A stretch of 64,000 nucleotides of DNA from Actinomortierella ambigua (lineage: Eukaryota; Mortierellomycota; Mortierellomycetes; Mortierellales; Mortierellaceae): the NCBI GenBank assembly GCA_016098155.1, contig JAAAJB010000111.1, positions 1-64,000 of the forward strand, in the 5' to 3' direction. Position numbers and translations under genes: made by a program. Position 1 is the stretch's first letter. Each line of letters opens with the position of its first letter. The notes beneath the pieces are model-generated. The model had not been told where the DNA came from. It made no database searches and was given only the letters and a program-made list of their open reading frames with translations. Positions 21,801 to 32,370 of this stretch are shown here, one piece after another.

Positions 21801-24489
21801 TTGAGCGTCAGCTCAATGAAAATCTGCTGCAGCTTCTCGTTGACGTAGTTGATGCAAAGCTGCTCAAAAGAGTTTTCCTCAAAAATTTCAAAGCCGTAGA
21901 TATCCAACACTCCGATCGTGTACGCATGCGATCCACGCTGGCGAAGAGAAATGTTGACGCGGCTGACAATCCACTCAAACAGGTTGTTGTAAACTGCCTT
22001 GCAAAGTGCATCGCGGACTGCGCCAGCCTATTGATGGTTGATGAACAATAATAATCATACAGGAAAATGGGGGGGGGGGTGGGGAGTGGTGGTTAGTACT
22101 TTGACGTAGATGGAAAGAAGGCTTGAAGAACTAGATGGCCTGGAAGAGTTTGATTTGCGTACCTGAGTGAGGTTCAAGGGTGATTCATACATCGAACCAC
22201 GACGACCGCCACGTTGAGTCTCCACAACGCGAGTCGTCAGTGTCTTTCTGAGGGACTCCTCATCCACCTCCATAATGTAGGCCACAAACTGGAGAACTAG
22301 ATCGACGGGGTGAATCGGAAATAATAAAAGTTACAAACATGAAGGTTAGATGATTTCCTGCGATTGTACATGTCGGATGCGAGCTCGCCCCCTCCTTCAA
22401 AGAAGCGTCTCACATACCATCTCCGTCCGTGATGCTGGCGTATCCTTCGTCGTTCTCGGCAAACTGAACATTGCCCAGCCACAAGATGATGGCGAGCATG
22501 CGGAAGATCTCGTCCTGCTCCTGCTGGGACAAGCCAATGACCCGCATGGCTTCCAATGTCTCGGAAAAGTCGTGAGCGTCATCAATACCATCCACATCCA
22601 AGCACCCGCTGCGATTTGTCAACAAGAAGCTGTCAGGGGTGGTAATACCGAATTGCTCTATTCCAACGGCAAATGGAATAAAAAGGGGGGGGGGTGGAAA
22701 GTTATGAGCAATTGAACGTTAATATGCTATTAGAGCACGCATACCGACACAGTGATTGTAGCGTTGACACGTAAAGCTCACCTTTGTACTGACTGCTTGC
22801 AGCCTTGCAGTACTGGTAAAAGATGTGGAAGTTTCGCTCGTTCTCGATTTGACCGACAACACGGTTCTATTGGTTGGACATTCAAACAAGAAAAGCTTCA
22901 TGGATGAACACACTGATCCAGAAAACTAGTTGTCGGAATATCCCAAGTGACTCCTGTTTGGTTGACTGACCTTCTCCAATAGGTAGTTTGTAATGACCGC
23001 GCCAACTGGCTCGCCCTGTGCGTTGAATTGGATCTCGAGGTACTTGCCCTATAGGTGCGAATATCATCCAGGTTGAGACGCTTTTTGTTAGTTCCATCAT
23101 GTTCATCCTCGTTTTGACGAATCGTTCTGGCGGCATATAGTTGGTGCTTGCACACAGCAACCTTGTGCAAACCATGAAAAAGTAGGCAAAACATACGTGA
23201 CGACTCGAGTTGTTGTTTCTTAATGTCTTGGCGCATCCAAAGGATTCCAACAGAGGATTCGTGGCGAGCACCATGTCCTTGATTTCCTTAATCTGTGACG
23301 ATTGTTCTCCAGAGACGGCGGCAATATATTGCATGATCTAAAATGAAATCGATAGCCATCATGAGTATCCCCCGTGTTTCTTCTCTCTTCCATTTTTGCA
23401 GGCAACAAAGCGCGCCTTCCTTCTTTTTTTCGATCCTTCAAGTCATGGCGTTCCATCAGCACATACTCGCTTAGCCGCCTCGGTCTTGCCTGCACCGGAT
23501 TCACCACTGATAATGATACACTGGTTCTCCTTGTAAGCATTCATGTTGTAGTAGGCGCTTTCGGCAATGGCGTACACATGAGGAGGCACCTGTCAATTGA
23601 ATCCCAAAAAAAGGTAAGAAAGGAGAGGGAGAACATAGTAACAAACAGGTGAGTGGGAGGACAAACATATCGGACTCGAGAAAAGAAGGTGCAGTGCGAT
23701 GCCTACACAAAGAACGTTTGATCATCTGTTGATCACAAATGACGTCTCATAGAGTCCAGCCCAATTGTCCCTGAAAATAGAACCGGACAACGGTCGCCAA
23801 GGGGAAGACAGCAGTGGGGACTGATAATTACCTCCAAACGGTTCTTGCCCTGGTAGCTCTTGAGCACTTCATCCGTGTAGATGCCGAGATCACGGAAGGG
23901 ATTGACACTGATCAACACATGGCCAATGTAGGTCTATGTTTTTTTGGGTAAGACGCAAAGGGTAGTCCGAAAGGGAAGCAAGAAGGAGAAAAAAATCGTA
24001 GGAGGAGGAGGGAGAAGAAAGAGACACAATAGAGAGCGGGAGCGAATGCACGCACGAGAGCAAGAAAAGCGATGAAAAGGTCAGTCAAGCTGAGTTGAAT
24101 TATCTTTAAACCCACCATCAAGAGCATGAGCGAGGAGAGGCTACAGTTTTTTTTTGCTGCTGAAGCCATCATAACCTTACATAAATCTCTTGGTTCTCAA
24201 AGCGCTTCTTCAAGTTGTCGTTGATGCTGTCGTTGTTGATCTTGGTCAGCAGCGTCATGTCACTCACGCCAGCCGACTTCTTCTTGATGCTCTCCTGGAA
24301 GAAGTTGGCCTTGTGCGGCTTGTTGTCCGCTGCCTTTTTTGATTTGGGTGCCTATCAGGAAACAACCAAGAAGAAGAAAAGGAGAGGACCTCATAATGTC
24401 AGACAAAGGCACTGCCACTCTGAGAGAAATGCCAAGGCCGATGAGGGCATTCCTTGGCAGCATGATGAGAGGAGGGTGAAGGTTACCAT
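18819..24489 (-). CDS. MYO1: Class I myosin heavy chain (long-tailed, SH3-containing)
   Basis: Twelve exons: 24487-24489 (just the ATG), 24181-24351, 23832-23933, 23467-23589, 23197-23337, 22971-23048, 22782-22866, 22418-22657, 22163-22296, 20612-22027, 19041-20444, 18819-18851. They sum to 3930 bases (1309 aa) with every phase matching. The motor shows the P-loop GESGAGKT, and a Ser at the TEDS position (RRGS, 16 residues before DALCK), the usual target of PAK/Ste20 kinases. Two IQ motifs bind light chains; a basic TH1 membrane-binding domain, a Pro/Ala-rich TH2 and one SH3 domain (A-L-Y-N-F ... W-V-P-S-N-Y-L) follow. It drives actin-dependent endocytosis and polarised growth at cortical patches. 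The C-terminal exon ends in NED-stop, without the DDDW-like acidic Arp2/3-binding tail usual in fungal myosin I. Confidence 0.93.
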
Positions 24490-24987
24490 TATGCAGAGCG
24501 AGCTGGTTCAGGCGACAACTGCGAAGGGGAAGGAGGGGAGAAAGGGAGAAAGGCGTGCGAAACTAAATAGGAATTAATACGAGGTCTCGTGGTCGGTTGA
24601 TGGTAGTGGTGGTGGTCAAGGAGAAGGAGGTTAGATGGAGGCAGTGTTCGAGAGCAGCCCCTGTTGTCGAATGGGGGTGATGGTTGCGATGAAAGGATTG
24701 CGAGATGTGTGGACAGATGAGAGAGCGGGTAGAAGAAGTCGAGGAAAACTCAAATATGTATCGAAAAATGAAGTGACGTGCTGGGCTTCACGCTGTGCCT
24801 TCTCCCTGCCTGTGTGCCTGGAGTTGATCTCTCGAACATCTCCACACGCAAACCAACCAACCATGACACACCAGTCCAAACTGAATTTGGCCGGTTTCAG
24901 CTGGCCTGTTTATTCCGCTCTATGATTCTTCGATTCTGTGTTCTGTGTTCTGTGCCAAGACCCTTTTCCCTGTTTCCATGTACCATA
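24490..24987. promoter_or_regulatory. Myosin promoter region and 3' flank of oxygenase A
   Basis: About 500 bases upstream of the myosin start codon and downstream of the oxygenase A stop. A purine-rich (GGAG/GAAG) tract covers 24500-24640. No defined sites recognised. Confidence 0.4.
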
Positions 24988-26366
24988 TTATTCACCCAAG
25001 TCCCGTATCGCTTTGAGCTTAAAGTCAAGATACTCCTTGGCCGTCATGGCATTGTTTTCATGGACCTGAGGCTGGGTCAGCTGGGTGATCATGGGCGACG
25101 GGATTGGGTCCAAGCGGACATCGCTGCCGGGCTGAATGAAGCAGGCAATCGAGTAGCGCGACGAGGTCCGCTGCATCTCGTGGAAGACCACACGGTGCTT
25201 GGTCGACTTGAGGAGGCCGTTCGTCCACTTTTGGAGCAGATCGCCAATGTTGACCAGGATCGATCCCGGAATCACAGGCGCAGCTACCCAGGGGACATTG
25301 TCGTGGGTCCGATTGGCTTGAACCTCCAGTCCCGGGATCCGCCTCTGCAGCAACAACGTACAGCTGCCAAAGTCCGAATGAGCACCGGCGGAGGGGATGC
25401 CAGGATCGCGGTCCTGTTGAGGGTAGCGGAGGAAGCGCAGCGTCGTGCCAGAGTCGTCTTCCCAGACATGACTCTTGTCAAAGAAGTGCATGCCGCCATC
25501 TTGCTCAGGGATCTTCAGCGACAGGGCAAAGCACTGCATGACCTGTTGCGCGACACTGTACATGTCTTTGAAGAACTTTTCGACCTCTTCGCAGGTGCCA
25601 GCGTCAAACATGCTGAAGGCATGCGCATACTCGCTCTTGATCGCTTTCGCTCGGATATTGAAGGCCCTGGCATTGCGAGGAGTGAAAGAAAAAGAATAAT
25701 AGCCAGTGTGAGTAAGTATACCACATGGCGGGAAAAGGTAGCCTTTTTTTCTCTTTTCTCCTTTCTTTTTCTCTCCATTCTTTCAAATGATGTGAAAAGT
25801 AGCCATACTCTTTGTTCTCGCCATCCTTGTTCATTTCATTTTTCCGATCCAATCTATCATCCATGGATGACCGTGGATGTAGGAAGAGGGGGGGGGTCGA
25901 AAAGTTGTTAGTAGCGATGGGACACATCACTTGCATTCGCTGACACGCTCAGCTCCTTTGCCTCCAAAAAGAGGAAGGAAATGAATTACCTTTCCGTAAA
26001 GAAGGTCGCGTAGCCATTGTTATGGGCCTTGATGGGGTACTTGAGCTTCTCGGGTAAATCTTGCGCAAAGTACTTTTCAGACTGAGCAAACATGCGGTCA
26101 ATCATGTCTTGGTCGACGCCATGGTTCATCAGGTAGAAGAAACCAATTCCCTGACTCGCAACGCCAACCTGACGCGCACACTCTTCAGGATCGGTATGGA
26201 AGAGGCTAAAGTCAATCACAGGGATTTGTTCTTTTTTTGAAAGAGAAAGGTGGAGATGTGTGAGTAGATCATCCGAGAAATAATATTAGTAGCTATGACC
26301 ATGGCTCGTTTCTTAAAAAAAAACTATATGCATATTCATTGCGAATGTACCAATGCCGGCTGCCAT
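24988..26366 (-). CDS. 2-oxoglutarate/Fe(II) oxygenase, isopenicillin-N-synthase-like family, copy A
   Basis: Four exons: 26351-26366, 25990-26230, 25809-25853, 24988-25666; 981 bases, 326 aa, phases consistent. The first exon encodes only M-A-A-G-I plus one base. The N-terminal DIOX_N region contains I-P-V-I-D-F and G-I-G-F-F-Y-L-M-N-H-G-V. The catalytic double-stranded beta helix carries the H-x-D pair (A-H-S-D-F-G), the distal His (T-K-H-R-V) and the 2-oxoglutarate-binding R-x-S (R-Y-S-I-A). These are soluble enzymes that hydroxylate, desaturate or cyclise small molecules; the substrate cannot be predicted. A second copy with the same exon structure lies immediately upstream (27319-28654) in a tandem duplication. 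Confidence 0.92.
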
Positions 26367-27318
26367 GGCTGAAATGAGCGAAATGAGTGAAATGAGTATG
26401 AGATGAAGGAATGAGAAAAAGGGTGGTTGTTGACTCCTGAGGCCAACTAAGCATCATCAAAAGCAACTAATCTTCAAAGATGTTACTGCGCTGTTAGCCC
26501 CAATGCCTGTGGTTCCTGGAGCCCCTGGCTCGGGGAAGAGAGATATATCACCGCCCCTCACGCTCCCCTGAGTTGCTTCCTCGAAGAAAAGGAAAAGACC
26601 TCCTCGCTTGTCGTCATGGTTCACTACGCCTCCTCCTTTCTCATTTTTGCAGGTTGGGGGTTCATGAGAAAAGCCCTTTTGAGAGGCCAGTGCAAAGAAC
26701 AAGACACAGACAGAGACGGAAAGAGAGGGGCTGGAGGACACAGGCAATCGACTTGATAGATAGAACTGACATATTGGTGACACTGTCGTGGACAATGACT
26801 TGCGCCCGCTCCGTCTAGACCGTGGGCGCACGCTGCATCATTCAAGTTTATGGTGAACTATACGCGTCGGTAGTAATAAAAGACCGCGATGCTTCTCCAT
26901 TCACACTGCGTGTCTCGTATCGAAAAGCACCAGCAGGAGTGAAGAATGGTCAGCACGGCAATTCAGATTTACGCACTCTATTCTCTTGTTCGTAGGCGCC
27001 GCTTTATACTTTGCTTCGCGACCTGTCCATTCCCTTGGGGCCGTCACTTTGCATAGTTACGCGAGAACAGTTCCGTATATAGTGCCGGCCACTTGGAATG
27101 GTTTCAATCATCTCCAGAAATCACGTGATCGAACATATCTAGTATGTTGTACTTGCTGAACTGGCGAACCTCAGCCAATGCTTCATCCATGTCCATATTT
27201 ATTTTTTCTGTACACCGCGAAGGATATGTGTGGGTAAGGGAGGGGAGGCTTCCTAGACATGGTCAACGACGAAATCAAAAAGCTGTCACGCAAACCCAGC
27301 CAATCAGCGCCTCATATG
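26367..27318. promoter_or_regulatory. Upstream region of oxygenase A
   Basis: Most of this (to about 27085) is duplicated upstream of oxygenase B, so promoter elements were copied along with the gene. The reading frames here are low quality and I support none. The last 230 bases are the spacer to unit B. Confidence 0.45.
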
Positions 27319-28654
27319 TTAATACTCCAGGTCGCCGTATGTCGCATTGAGCTTAAAGTCAAGATACTCCTTGGCCGTCATGACATTGTTTTCATGCACC
27401 TGAGGCTGGGTCAGCTGGGTGATCACGGGCGACGGGATTGGGTCCAAGCGGGCATCGTTGCTGGGCTGAATGAAGCAGGCAATCGAGTAGCGCGGCGAGG
27501 TCCGCTGCATCTCGTGGAAGACCACACGGTGCTTGGTCGACTTGAGGAGGCCGTTCGTCCACTTTTGGAGCAGATCGCCAATGTTGACCAGGATCGATCC
27601 CGGAATCACAGGCGCGGCTACCCAGGGGACATTGTCGTGGGTCCGATTGGCTTGAACCTCCAGTCCCGGGATCCGCCTCTGCAACAACAACGTACAGCTG
27701 CCATAGTCCGAATGAGCACCGGCGGAGGGGATGCCGGAATCGCGGTCCTGTTGAGGGTAGCGGAGGAAGCGCAGCGTCGTGCCTGATTCGTCTTCCCAGA
27801 CGTGACTTTTGTCAAAGAAGTGCATGCCGCCATCTTGCTCAGGGATCTTCAGCGACAGGGCAAAGCACTGCATGACCTGTTGCGCGACACTGTACATGTC
27901 TTTGAAGAACTTTTCGACCTCTTCGCAGGTGTCAGCGTCAAACATGCTGAAGGCATGCGCATACTCGCTCTTGGTCGCGTTCGCTCGGATATTGAAGCAC
28001 CTGGCATTGCGAGGAACGAAACAAAAATAGTAATCAGTGTGAGTGTATATATTACATATTGTGGGAAAAAAGTAGCCTATTTTTCTCAAATGATGTGAAA
28101 AGTAACCATACTCTTTGTTGTCGCCATGCTTATTCTCTTCGTTGTTCAGATCCAATCTATCACCCATAGATGACCGTGGATGTAGTAGGAGAGGGGGGTT
28201 CGAAAAAGTTGTTAGTAGCGATGATACACATCACTTACATTCTCTCCAAAAAGAGAAAGGATATGAACTACCTTTCCGACAAGAAGGGCGAATAGCCATT
28301 GTTATGGGTCTTGATGGGGTACTTGAGCTTCTCGGGGAATTCTTGCGCAAAGTACTTTTCAGACTGGGTAAACATGCGGTCAATCATGTCTTGGTCGACG
28401 CCATGGTTCATCAGGTAGAAGAAACCAATTCCCTGACTCGCAACGCCAACCTGACGTGCACACTCTTCAGGATCGGTATGGAAGAGGCTAAAGTCGATCA
28501 CAGGGATTTGTTCTTTGTTTGAAAGAGTAAGGTGGAGATTTGTGGGTAGAAATGGACCATCCGAGAAATAATATTAGTAGCTATGACCATGGCTCGTTTC
28601 TTAAAAAAAAACTATATGCATATTCATTGCGAATGTACCAATGCCGGCTGCCAT
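27319..28654 (-). CDS. 2-oxoglutarate/Fe(II) oxygenase, isopenicillin-N-synthase-like family, copy B
   Basis: Four exons: 28639-28654, 28272-28512, 28112-28156, 27319-28000; 984 bases, 327 aa, with the same intron phases as copy A. The catalytic residues are conserved: A-H-S-D-Y-G for the H-x-D pair, T-K-H-R-V for the distal His, and R-Y-S for 2-oxoglutarate. Changes from copy A are mostly conservative substitutions in the second and third exons and at the extreme C-terminus, which ends G-D-L-E-Y here. An open frame through all four exons suggests both copies are still functional. Role and substrate are unknown, as for copy A. Confidence 0.92.
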
Positions 28655-29525
28655 GGCTGAAATGAGCGAAATGAGTGAAATGAGTATGAGATGAAGGAGT
28701 GAGAAAAAGAGTGTTGCTGACTTCCCGAGGCCAACAAAGCACCGTCAAAAGCAACTAATCTTCGAAGATGTTACTGCGCTGTTGCCCCAATGCCTGTGGT
28801 TTCTTGAACCCCTGGCTCGGGGAAGAGAGACATATCATGCAACTATATTTCGCCCCTCACGCTCCCCTGAGTTGCTTCCTCGAAGAAAGGAAAAGAAGAC
28901 CGACCTCCTCGCTTCTCGTCATGATTTACTACGCCTCCTCCTTGCAAGTTGAGAAAGGCCCCTTTGAGAGGCCAGTGCAAAGAACGACGAAGAGGGACAC
29001 AGGCAATCGACTTGATAGATAGAACTGACATGAATATGACACTGTCGTGGATATTGACCTGCGCCCGCTCCGTCTTGACCGCAGGCGCCCGCTGCATCAT
29101 CCAAGTTTAAGATGAACTATACGCATCGGTAGTAATAAAGACCACGATGCTTCTTCATCCACACTGCGTGTCTCGTATCGAAAAGCACCAACAGGAGTGA
29201 AGGATTGTCAGCGCGGCAATTCAGATTTACGCACTCTATTCTCTTGTTCGTAGACGCCGCTCTATACCCTACTTTGCGGCCTATCCATTCCCATGGGGCC
29301 GTCGCTTCGCATATTTACGTGAGAACAGCCCCGTATAACGAACGCAGGAGAATATTTACAGAACAATAGTGTATAATAGTAGGCAGGTAGGTCAAAGGTT
29401 CGAAATGAGATAGGTGGTTTATCCCCTCTGTAAAATGGGTATATAGCCTAGATTGTGAAAAGGCACATTCGAAGTGAAGAGTGGGAGTAGACAATGCTGG
29501 AACGCTACTTTTGGTGGAGCCCTGG
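28655..29525. promoter_or_regulatory. Upstream region of oxygenase B and 3' flank of next gene
   Basis: To about 29340 this is the duplicated counterpart of the region upstream of oxygenase A. The remainder is the 3' flank of the minus-strand gene ending at 29526. No coding sequence supported. Confidence 0.45.
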
Positions 29526-32370
29526 TCACACCAAAGTTGCCACCATTGCCTGCCACTCCTTGGTGCATTTGAGTGCGCTCGCATTCTTCTTGCTCGCATC
29601 ATCCAACAGCCAATGACAAGCGTACTTGATTGCAGCGATATCATCGCTTCGAGACTCGACTGCCGCTCGTCGTGCCTCCGCGGCTGCGGTCCACTTGGAC
29701 GCAGTATTGTCATCGGACCATGTTCGATGGACCCTCGCCGTGGCAACGTAGATGAGGCTTTGTAGAACTCCAGACGCCTTTGGGAAGAGGCGCTTGCAAG
29801 GTGTAAGCATGGCACTGGCCTCCGCGAGGTAAGTAAGCATCGCAGTCTTGTTCTTGATCATATACAACTTGTACTCCCCCGCGTTCAGCACCGACTCGAC
29901 ACCCTCTAGAAGCTGTTTGGCACTGAAAAGGCACCACTGAGCGAAGGCGCACTCGGCAATCAGGCGAGCTTTGGCCCAGAGCCTTATGCGGTCGGCATGT
30001 GAAGATGCTTCAGCATGACTTAGGCTCTCCACTAACATGAGTGCACAAGTCAAAGAAGCTGCAAAATCTCCTTGGATAAAGTAGGCGTCCATTGGCCGTT
30101 CTGCCTGCATAACCCTGCTGTCTAGAGTCGTAGTTTGTGCGTTGATGCGAGGTCTGTTAAAAGGAAGGTGGGCAGGGCGTGGTGCATTGACTCCCTGCTG
30201 CGTGGTGGACGGAGACTCGTCGTCATTTTCGTCCTGAAGAGCCTGTTCCAGCACCTTGAATGGGTCGGATCTGTTGGTGCTGGTGAAGAGACGGGCTGTA
30301 AGATCTAACGAAGCATGTTCAGCACTTGACCAGTAAAGTCCAGCGGCCTTGCCGCCATCTTTGCTGAGAGGAATGTCTGGATCTTTCATTCCTTTGTATA
30401 GGCGCTCCATGAAGTGACAAATGCCGAGGATTCCCTCCAGACTCTGAATCTTTTCAAACACCGTTAGCATTCCATGCGCGAGGTTAACAAGCAGCATGTC
30501 TACGACGAAAGGTACAGCGACCTGCAATTGGAACTCATCCATCGACGTAAAGCCAGGCTCCTTAAGCACGCTAGTGACAACTTGGAGCGCTTGCCCAAAC
30601 TGTTCCTGGAGCGGCTTCCACCATAGCGGGTATTTAGACTCATCCTTTTGAGTGACCCAGTCAGTTGGTGCTTGATAAATACATTCCAAAATGGACGTGC
30701 AGCTCTCGCGCAAGCACATCATGGTGAAGTCCTCCGTGCGACCCGGCTCATATTGAAATCACACGAAAGAAAGAAAGAATGAAAGAAAGAAAGAGAGGAG
30801 AGGAGAGGAGAAGAGAGGAGAGCTTAATAACCACGCGCCATCTGTTTCGTGGGAGAGTGGAGAATCACTTTGCTCGTTCACCCAGAATTACCTTGGGACC
30901 CGAGGGGTGCTGCTTCAGGCAGTAGTCAACAGCCTGGAGGTAATGAAGGGCGGCTTTGTGAAACTTCTTCTGCCTGAAGCAGTTAAAACCAAGAACGCAA
31001 TATTGAGCTGCACATGTCAGATCATTCACGCTGCTGACAATAACTGTCGTGTAGGCAGACTCCATAGCTCGGCCAATCACATCAATCTCGGTGGATTCAG
31101 GCATGAGGAGTCGGAATTCTGCGCGCTCGTACACGGTGGCAGAGGACGACATCTGTAGTCGTGGTACATCACCGAGGTTGTTCAGGGAGAGCACCTGGAA
31201 TACTTTAGCGTACTGGCTGACCTTGCGTAGATCCGCCTCGGAGGCAATCCATTCGGCACCGTGCTTACGCACAGACTCGATGAGGGCAAGGTATGGGCGC
31301 AAAAGAACCATGGCGTCCGCAGCAACATCGTCTAGCACGTCCGGGACATCGTAGTAAGCAAGTTTCCTGAACAGGTCGGCATGTACGAGACGCCAGGTCA
31401 CACGAAAACAGGGCTTGGGAAACTCTAATTGCGGCCAATAACCATACCACTTGCTCTCAGGCACAGAGAAAGGCGTGTCAAAGACCAGTGTTGGAGAAAC
31501 CCAGGCATCGATGTACTGACACCTTAAGGCCGCATACTCAGAATCCTCCTGCAATAGTCTCTCAGTCTCAAGAACGGGGTTCTTGTAGCCGGGGAGCTGG
31601 CCTTGCTTGGGCTCGAAGAGAACACCTGTACGAGCATCGCGACCAAACGCCATTGCGCCGAGCAGAAAATCTGCTCGCTCCATGGTCTTGGTAATATCCA
31701 CGTCTAGCCCCATGCCCCCGTCCATCTGAATGGTGTAAAAGGGACCATGGGCGGCGATATCGATGCAGAGTTTCGGTACGCCCAAGGTCGCCGACATCAT
31801 GAGACGGCGAACCTCATCATGAGTGACCCCATCAATAGGCAACCAGTACTTGGTTCTGTTAAAAGTAGCTATGAGCCACTTTCCGTCGGAGGACAAGAGA
31901 GCTTGACGGCACAATGGCATGGCAGGCAGCCCACACAAGGCCACAATCTCAATGCCGCCTGCACTGGGCTCAGACTCGTAGCGTGTGGCATATCTGACCT
32001 TCTGGTGGTACTCGGGACTGTCCAAGAAGCGCTGGCGAACAGCTTCGGATACAGCTGGATGACGAAGACGGCCCTCGACGACATGCATAAACAAGGTGCG
32101 AATGAGTTGCTTGTTGTGAAGGGTGGCGGTGAGGAGCGCGAAGCGCCCGCCGTGGTCTCCTTGATTGATATGATGGATATTCATACGGGAGCCGTCTCGG
32201 CCTATGGGTCGGCAGTCATGTGCCATGAGGCGCAACTGATCGATGGGATTGGCATTCTTATAAAAGACATGCCCCAGCCTGAAGTCCATGCGCGGGTCCC
32301 TCTCTGTCTTGTGATCGTGGCAGGTTATCTTGGTGAACGGGCGAGTTTCGTCAAAAGGTAAATCGGCCAT
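29526..32370 (-). CDS. Protein of unknown function, 894 aa, two exons
   Basis: Exons 30892-32370 and 29526-30731 join in phase 0 (donor GTAATT, acceptor GAG/GAC region) to give 2685 bases, 894 aa. I do not recognise the family. The protein is rich in Ala, Leu, Cys and His, has no signal peptide or clear membrane helix, and its C-terminal two thirds look mainly helical. A stretch around the splice join (N-C-F-R-Q-K-K-F-H-K-A-A-L-H-Y-L-Q-A-V-D-Y-C) looks like a tetratricopeptide hairpin, and later helices resemble a TPR-like solenoid, suggesting protein-protein interaction. Codon use and the long uninterrupted exons support a real gene. The acceptor is weak, so the two halves could be separate genes. 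Confidence 0.7.

Larger units (their letters stand above)
24995..29340. repeat. Tandem segmental duplication (two units of about 2 kb)
   Basis: Unit A is about 24995-27085 and unit B about 27330-29340. Exons, introns, the first-exon region and several hundred bases upstream correspond throughout. Shared landmarks are 2.26-2.33 kb apart, for example ACTATATGCATATTCATTGC near 26325 and 28610, and GTGTCTCGTATCGAAAAGCA near 26910 and 29168. Homology ends just after the GAGAACAG shared near 27060 and 29320. About 240 bases separate the units. Confidence 0.88.
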
